Part shown: piece by piece, positions 60,492-64,000 of the stretch
Numbering within the stretch: the first letter of the stretch is position 1
How the letters are laid out: each line of letters begins with the position of its first letter
The notes under the pieces: generated by a model
Databases searched by the model: none
What the model was told of the DNA's origin: nothing
Seen by the model: the letters and a program-made list of their open reading frames with translations, nothing else
Program-made: the position numbers and the translations under genes
Assembly: GCF_000024865.1 (NCBI RefSeq)
Contig: NC_013595.1
Coordinates: forward strand, 6,510,001-6,574,000
DNA length: 64,000 bases
Reading direction: 5' to 3'
DNA from: Streptosporangium roseum DSM 43021
GTDB taxonomy: Bacteria > Actinomycetota > Actinomycetes > Streptosporangiales > Streptosporangiaceae

Positions 60492-61187
60492 CTACTCCGG
60501 CTTGCTGGCCCAGATGCCCCGCACATGCTGGATGTGGTTGCGCATCAGCCGCTCGGAACCGCCGGCGTCTCCCGCGGAGAGCAGGTCGAGCAGGTCGAGG
60601 TGCTCTCGGGCGGAGTCGACCAGTCCACCGCGCGCGGACAGCGCCGACAGGCCGTACAGGCGGGCCCGCTTACGCAGGTCGCGCACCACCTCCACCAGGT
60701 GCGCGTTGCCCGCCAGGGCGAGGAGCTCCACGTGGAAGCGGATGTCGGCGTCCACGTAGGCGAGCAGGTCGCCGCGCTCGGCCGCGTCGACGATCTGCTG
60801 GGCCACCGGGCGGAGCAGCTCGAAGCTCTCCGCACGGGCCCGGTCGGCCAGCCGCGCCACCGTGGGCACCTCGATGAGCCGGCGGATCTCGGTGAGCTCG
60901 TCCAGGTCGCGGTCGGACAGCTCGGTGACCCGGAAGCCCTTGTTGCGCACCGCCTCGACCAGGCCCTCCTTGGCCAGGTCGAGCATCGCCTCGCGCACCG
61001 GCGTCGCCGAGACGCCGAACTGGGCGGCCAGCACCGGCGCCGAGTAGACCACCCCCGGCCGCATCTCCCCGGTGATCAGGGCGGCCCGCAGCGCGTGGGC
61101 CACCTGCTCCCGCAGGCTCTGCCGCTCGCCCACGACCGGCAGGTCGAGCCGGTCCTCCGCCGAAGGAGCCATTCCCGCGCCTCTCAT
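60492..61187 (-). CDS. GntR-family regulator with FCD domain
   Basis: About 231 residues. N-terminal wHTH: QSLREQVAHALRAALITGEMRPGVVYSAPVLAAQFGVSATPVREAMLDLAKEGLVE. The C-terminal FCD domain has the metal-binding residues in DADIRFHVELLALAGN, REHLDLLDLLSAGD and RLMRNHIQHV. This is the usual controller of catabolic operons for organic and imino acids. ATG 61187 overlaps the upstream stop by 4 bases (ATGA); ATG 61172, with GAGAGG upstream, is also possible. Last gene of the proline-racemase/cyclodeaminase operon, which it probably represses. Confidence 0.92.
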   Translation of the reverse strand: MRGAGMAPSAEDRLDLPVVGERQSLREQVAHALRAALITGEMRPGVVYSAPVLAAQFGVSATPVREAMLDLAKEGLVEAVRNKGFRVTELSDRDLDELTEIRRLIEVPTVARLADRARAESFELLRPVAQQIVDAAERGDLLAYVDADIRFHVELLALAGNAHLVEVVRDLRKRARLYGLSALSARGGLVDSAREHLDLLDLLSAGDAGGSERLMRNHIQHVRGIWASKPE

Positions 61188-62110
61188 CTCACTCGCATCC
61201 ACGCCTCGTAGGCGGCAGCCGCCACCACCAGGTCCTCCCAGGCCATGCCCACGCTCTTGAACAGCCGGGGCCCCGGACCGCGAGGCACCGTGCCGGCGAC
61301 CAGTTCCCCGAGGTTGCCGGCGAGGTGACCAATGGTGATCGTACCGTTCCGCAACGGGATGATCAGGTCTCCTGCCTCGGCGAGAGCGGCACTGCGGGCT
61401 TCGACGACCACCGTGGCACGCGCGACGAGATCGTCGTCGACCTCCCGGGCATCGGGTTCGTGGGAGCCGACCGCGACCACGGTCGCGTCATCCCGGGTGA
61501 GCCTACCGTCGAACAGGGGAGTCCTGGAGGTCGTACAGCAGGCGATCAGGTCGGCCTGTCCGGGATCGGCCACCGTATCGGCCTGGAGGCCCTCGGCGGC
61601 GCACCGGGCGGCGAAGGCGCGCGCCTTCGCCGCGTCCCGGGCGATCACGCTCACCCGCCGCACCGGCCGGACCGCGCGGAAGGCCTCCACGTGCCCCCAC
61701 GCCTGCGGTCCCGCGCCGAACACCGCCATCTCCGAGGCGCCGGACCCGGCCAGATGCCGTACGGCCAGCGCGGAGACGGCGGGGGTGCGCAGCGAGGTGA
61801 GGGCGACGCCGTCCATCATGGCCAGCGGCGCCAGGCTCTCCCCGTCCATCAGCAGGTAGGCGCCCTGGATCCGGGGCAGCCCACGTGAGGGGTTGGCCGG
61901 GGCCACCCCGGCCACCTTGATCCCGACGTGACGGCCCCACGCGGCGGGCATCAGCAGCAGCTGCCCGGCGGGGACCTCCACGACGGGCCGCAGCGGGGTG
62001 TCCTCGGGGTCGAGCCCCGCCAGCAGCGCGTCCTGGAGCACCTGCACGGCCCGCGCCATCGGCACCAGCTCGCGCAGGGTCTCCCCGTCCAGGTAGGGCA
62101 GCGCGCTCAT
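61184..62110 (-). CDS. Ornithine cyclodeaminase/mu-crystallin family reductase
   Basis: A 308-residue NAD(P)-binding protein. LLMPAAWGRHVGIKVAGVAPANPSRGLPRIQGAYLLMDGESLAPLAMMDGVALTSLRTPAVSALAVRHLA is the family core; the Rossmann motif is AVFGAGPQAWGHVEAF. Relatives paired with proline racemase-family enzymes reduce delta1-pyrroline-2-carboxylate to L-proline rather than acting on ornithine. The pairing here, with 4-base overlaps on both sides, favours that role. True ornithine cyclodeaminase is the alternative. Confidence 0.88.
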   Translation of the reverse strand: MSALPYLDGETLRELVPMARAVQVLQDALLAGLDPEDTPLRPVVEVPAGQLLLMPAAWGRHVGIKVAGVAPANPSRGLPRIQGAYLLMDGESLAPLAMMDGVALTSLRTPAVSALAVRHLAGSGASEMAVFGAGPQAWGHVEAFRAVRPVRRVSVIARDAAKARAFAARCAAEGLQADTVADPGQADLIACCTTSRTPLFDGRLTRDDATVVAVGSHEPDAREVDDDLVARATVVVEARSAALAEAGDLIIPLRNGTITIGHLAGNLGELVAGTVPRGPGPRLFKSVGMAWEDLVVAAAAYEAWMRVR

Positions 62111-63117
62111 CGGAGGGCGAACCCGGTGCCGACGGGATCGCGCGGATCCAGGGTGAAGCGGTGCTCACCGGTGCGGTAGGCCATGCCCTCCACCTCGGGG
62201 ACGATCCCCTCCTCGGTCACCTCGGCGACCCAGGCCCGGAAGGAGGTTCCCACGATGCCCTCGTGGACGAGCGTGCCGGTGAAGCCGTCGGCGTGCAGCA
62301 GCGCCAGCCGGGCGGCCGTGCCGGAGCCGCACGGCGAGCGGTCCACCTCGCCGTCGGCGAAGACGGTGACGTTGCGCTGGTGCCCGGGGCCCAGCTCTTC
62401 GTGGAAGATGACGCCGTAGATCCCCGACAGCCGGTCGTCGCCCGGGTGCCGGGAGGCGGGGTGCCCGGCCAGGGCCGCCTTCACCGCCCGGCCGAGCGCG
62501 ATCAGCTCGGTGAGGTGCTCGGGCGCCACGCTCAGCCCGAGCGCCGCGGCCGGGACCGAGGCGTAGATGGCTCCGCCGTAGGAGACGTCGGCCCTGACAC
62601 CGGCGAGCGGACCGGTCCCGGAGCCCGCCGCGGACGCATCCGCCCCGGCGAGCGGGCCCAGCTCGATGTCCCGCGCGAGCACGTAGGAGGGCACGTTCCG
62701 GAACGTGACGGCCTCGACCAGGCCCGCCGCGCAGCGGACCCGGGCCGTCACCCTGCCGGACGGGACGTCGACGACGACGTCGGTCTCCCCGTCCGGATCG
62801 GCCTCGACCAGGCCGCTCTCCACGGCGTGGACCCCGAGCGCGATGGTGCCGTGGCCGCAGGCGGTGGAGTAGCCGTCCTTGTGCCAGAACAGCACGCCGA
62901 GATCGGCTCCCGCGTCGTCCGGCGGGACGAGGAAGCAGCCGTACATGTCGGCGTGCCCTCGCGGCTCGTGGCAGAGCAGCCGCCGCACGCCGTCGATCTC
63001 CGGGGCCGCCGCCGACTCGCGCCGTTCCAGGACCGTGCTTCCGGGGATGTCGGGCACACCGGAGGTGACGATCCGGAAAGGCTCGCCGCCGGTGTGGTAG
63101 TCGATCGTCTGGATCAT
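62107..63117 (-). CDS. Proline racemase family enzyme (hydroxyproline epimerase/dehydratase type)
   Basis: A 336-residue diaminopimelate-epimerase-fold protein: MIQTIDYHTGGEPFRIVTSG at the start, GHADMYGCFLVPPD, first catalytic motif STACGHGTIALG with Cys, and second DRSPCGSGTAARLALL with Cys. With Cys at both catalytic positions the enzyme fits proline racemase or 4-hydroxyproline epimerase; strict trans-3-hydroxyproline dehydratases carry Thr at the first. The cyclodeaminase-family partner would fit dehydratase activity, so the substrate is open. ATG 63117 is preferred by family N-terminus; ATG 63135 overlaps the livF stop. Confidence 0.9.
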   Translation of the reverse strand: MIQTIDYHTGGEPFRIVTSGVPDIPGSTVLERRESAAAPEIDGVRRLLCHEPRGHADMYGCFLVPPDDAGADLGVLFWHKDGYSTACGHGTIALGVHAVESGLVEADPDGETDVVVDVPSGRVTARVRCAAGLVEAVTFRNVPSYVLARDIELGPLAGADASAAGSGTGPLAGVRADVSYGGAIYASVPAAALGLSVAPEHLTELIALGRAVKAALAGHPASRHPGDDRLSGIYGVIFHEELGPGHQRNVTVFADGEVDRSPCGSGTAARLALLHADGFTGTLVHEGIVGTSFRAWVAEVTEEGIVPEVEGMAYRTGEHRFTLDPRDPVGTGFALR

Positions 63118-63131
63118 CGTTCCCCGTCCCG

Positions 63132-63839
63132 TCATACTCCGCCGAGGTAGGCCTCGACCACCCGGGCGTCCTCGCGCAGGTCGGCCGCGGGGCCGTCCAG
63201 CACGCACTCGCCGTTCTCGATCACGTAGCCGCGGTGAGCGATCTTGAGCGCCGCGGTGGCGTTCTGCTCGACGAGCAGCACCGAGGTGCCCTCGGCGTTG
63301 ATCCCGGCGATCAGCTCCATCACCGAGGCGACCACCAGTGGGGCCAGGCCCATGGAGGGCTCGTCGAGCAGCAGCAGCCGGGGCCCGGTGACCAGGGCCC
63401 GGCCGATGGCGAGCATCTGCTGCTCGCCGCCGGACAGCGTGCCGCCCTGCTGGGCGCGCCGCTCGGCCAGGCGGGGCAGCAGCTCGTAGACGCGCTCGAT
63501 CCGCTTGCGGATCTCGGCCTGGTCGCGGACCAGGTAGCCGCCGAGCTGCAGGTTCTCGTGCACGGTGAGGGTGCTGAAGACCCTGCGGCCCTCGGGGACG
63601 TGCACCAGGCCGCGTTCGGCGATCTTGTGGGGTCTGTCCCTGGTGATCTCCCGTCCGTCGAAGACGACCTTCCCGGCGGTGGAGCGCACCAGGCCGGAGA
63701 CCGCCGACAGCGTGGTGGTCTTGCCCGCGCCGTTGTTGCCCAGCAGGGCGACGATCTCCCCCGGCGCGATGGTCAGGGACAGGCCGCGCAGGGCGTGCAC
63801 ACCGCCGTAGTGGACGTCCAGTCCGTGGATCTCAAGCAT
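63132..63839 (-). CDS. livF: LivF-type branched-chain amino acid ABC transporter ATPase
   Basis: A 235-residue ABC ATPase. MLEIHGLDVHYGGVHALRGLSLTIAPGEIVALLGNNGAGKTTTLSAVSGL (Walker A), LVHVPEGRRVFSTLTVHENLQLGGY (LivF type), LSGGEQQMLAIGRALVTGPRLLLLDEPSMGLAPLV (signature and Walker B) and VLLVEQNATAAL. It energises high-affinity uptake of branched-chain or related amino acids. ATG 63839 has GGGAG 8 nt upstream and overlaps livG by 8 bases. The next genes suggest the substrate may be an imino acid such as hydroxyproline or proline. Confidence 0.93.
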   Translation of the reverse strand: MLEIHGLDVHYGGVHALRGLSLTIAPGEIVALLGNNGAGKTTTLSAVSGLVRSTAGKVVFDGREITRDRPHKIAERGLVHVPEGRRVFSTLTVHENLQLGGYLVRDQAEIRKRIERVYELLPRLAERRAQQGGTLSGGEQQMLAIGRALVTGPRLLLLDEPSMGLAPLVVASVMELIAGINAEGTSVLLVEQNATAALKIAHRGYVIENGECVLDGPAADLREDARVVEAYLGGV

Positions 63840-64000
63840 GGGCGTCACTCCCGAGGTAGGCCTCGATGACGGCGGGGTTCCGGCGGACGTCCTCCGGGCG
63901 GCCGTCGGCGATCTCCTTGCCGAAGTTGAGCACGACCACGCGTTCGGAGACCTCCATGACCAGGCCCATGTCGTGTTCGATGAGCACGATCGCCACGCCC
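63832..64000 (-). CDS. livG: LivG-type ABC transporter ATPase, 5' end outside window
   Basis: Only the last 55 residues are inside the window: VAIVLIEHDMGLVMEVSERVVVLNFGKEIADGRPEDVRRNPAVIEAYLGSDAHA. The IEHDMxLVM H-loop region and the NPAVIEAYLG ending are diagnostic for LivG. It overlaps livF by 8 bases, so both ATPases are made from one message. Permease and binding-protein genes should lie beyond base 64000. Confidence 0.92.
   Translation of the reverse strand, partial: GVAIVLIEHDMGLVMEVSERVVVLNFGKEIADGRPEDVRRNPAVIEAYLGSDAHA

Overview
The window is very GC-rich, gene-dense DNA with strong third-position GC, many GTG starts, ATGA/GTGA stop-start overlaps and several probable leaderless genes. 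This, together with SufR-SUF, the IniA/IniC-like dynamin pair, acVLRF1, DUF3099/DUF6457 proteins and an srsABC-like type III PKS locus, points to a filamentous actinomycete. A Streptosporangiales-type chromosome is my best guess, by inference only. I see no insertion sequence, phage gene, tRNA, rRNA or CRISPR array.

Layout, left. 1-1337: fabG-fabI fatty-acid reductases (fabI cut by the window edge), divergent from tldD-tldE (1415-4418). 4415-6127: a lipoprotein-type Ntn hydrolase, a dodecin and a DUF3099 membrane protein. 6174-6276: three consecutive hairpins, each showing a CCCCCGT loop, a probable 6C-like small RNA. 6295-8122: molybdenum cofactor genes (DUF6457, mobA, moaA). 8284-9471: RNA ligase rtcB. 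9638-13365: UbiA prenyltransferase divergent from a type III PKS / ICMT-type methyltransferase / FAD monooxygenase operon (phenolic-lipid type). 13520-22797: a repeat-bearing secreted protein, a long-chain acyl-CoA synthetase, a POT peptide transporter, a TRIC-type channel, a MocR regulator divergent from a YczE-like membrane protein, and a GH15 glucoamylase-type enzyme.

Most unusual region, 22912-32883: a small calcium-ladder protein, a membrane-tethered GrpE-like protein, an ECF sigma factor, a small protein translationally coupled to an IniC-like dynamin GTPase, an IniA-like dynamin GTPase, and an Hsp70-type ATPase whose substrate-binding domain is replaced by a long non-Hsp70 C-terminal region. 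These look like parts of one membrane-remodelling/chaperone stress system. A possible ECF promoter lies in front of the dynamin operon.

Right half. 32923-41646: LD-carboxypeptidase, sulfotransferase, ABC exporter, enoyl-CoA hydratase, a small HTH protein, an ABC-F ATPase, the acVLRF1 release factor and a degenerate EAL protein. 41845-44546: SnoaL-like protein, siderophore-interacting flavoprotein with an upstream iron-box candidate, and hisE-hisG. 44653-46852: a decayed GH2 fragment, a strong terminator and a DEAD-box helicase with a structured leader. 47213-53720: a complete SUF Fe-S cluster operon (sufR-sufB-sufD-Rieske-sufC-sufS-sufU-MIP18-like), with a second iron-box candidate upstream. 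53807-60481: Bcr/CflA exporter, VOC protein, ABC-2 type ATPase/permease, membrane glycosyltransferase and EamA transporter. 60492-64000: a tightly overlapping livG-livF / proline-racemase family / ornithine-cyclodeaminase family / GntR operon, likely for uptake and catabolism of hydroxyproline or a related imino acid.

All function calls are made by eye from motifs, length and context, without database searches. Start codons were moved from the longest possible ORF where ribosome binding sites, overlaps or family N-termini argued for it.
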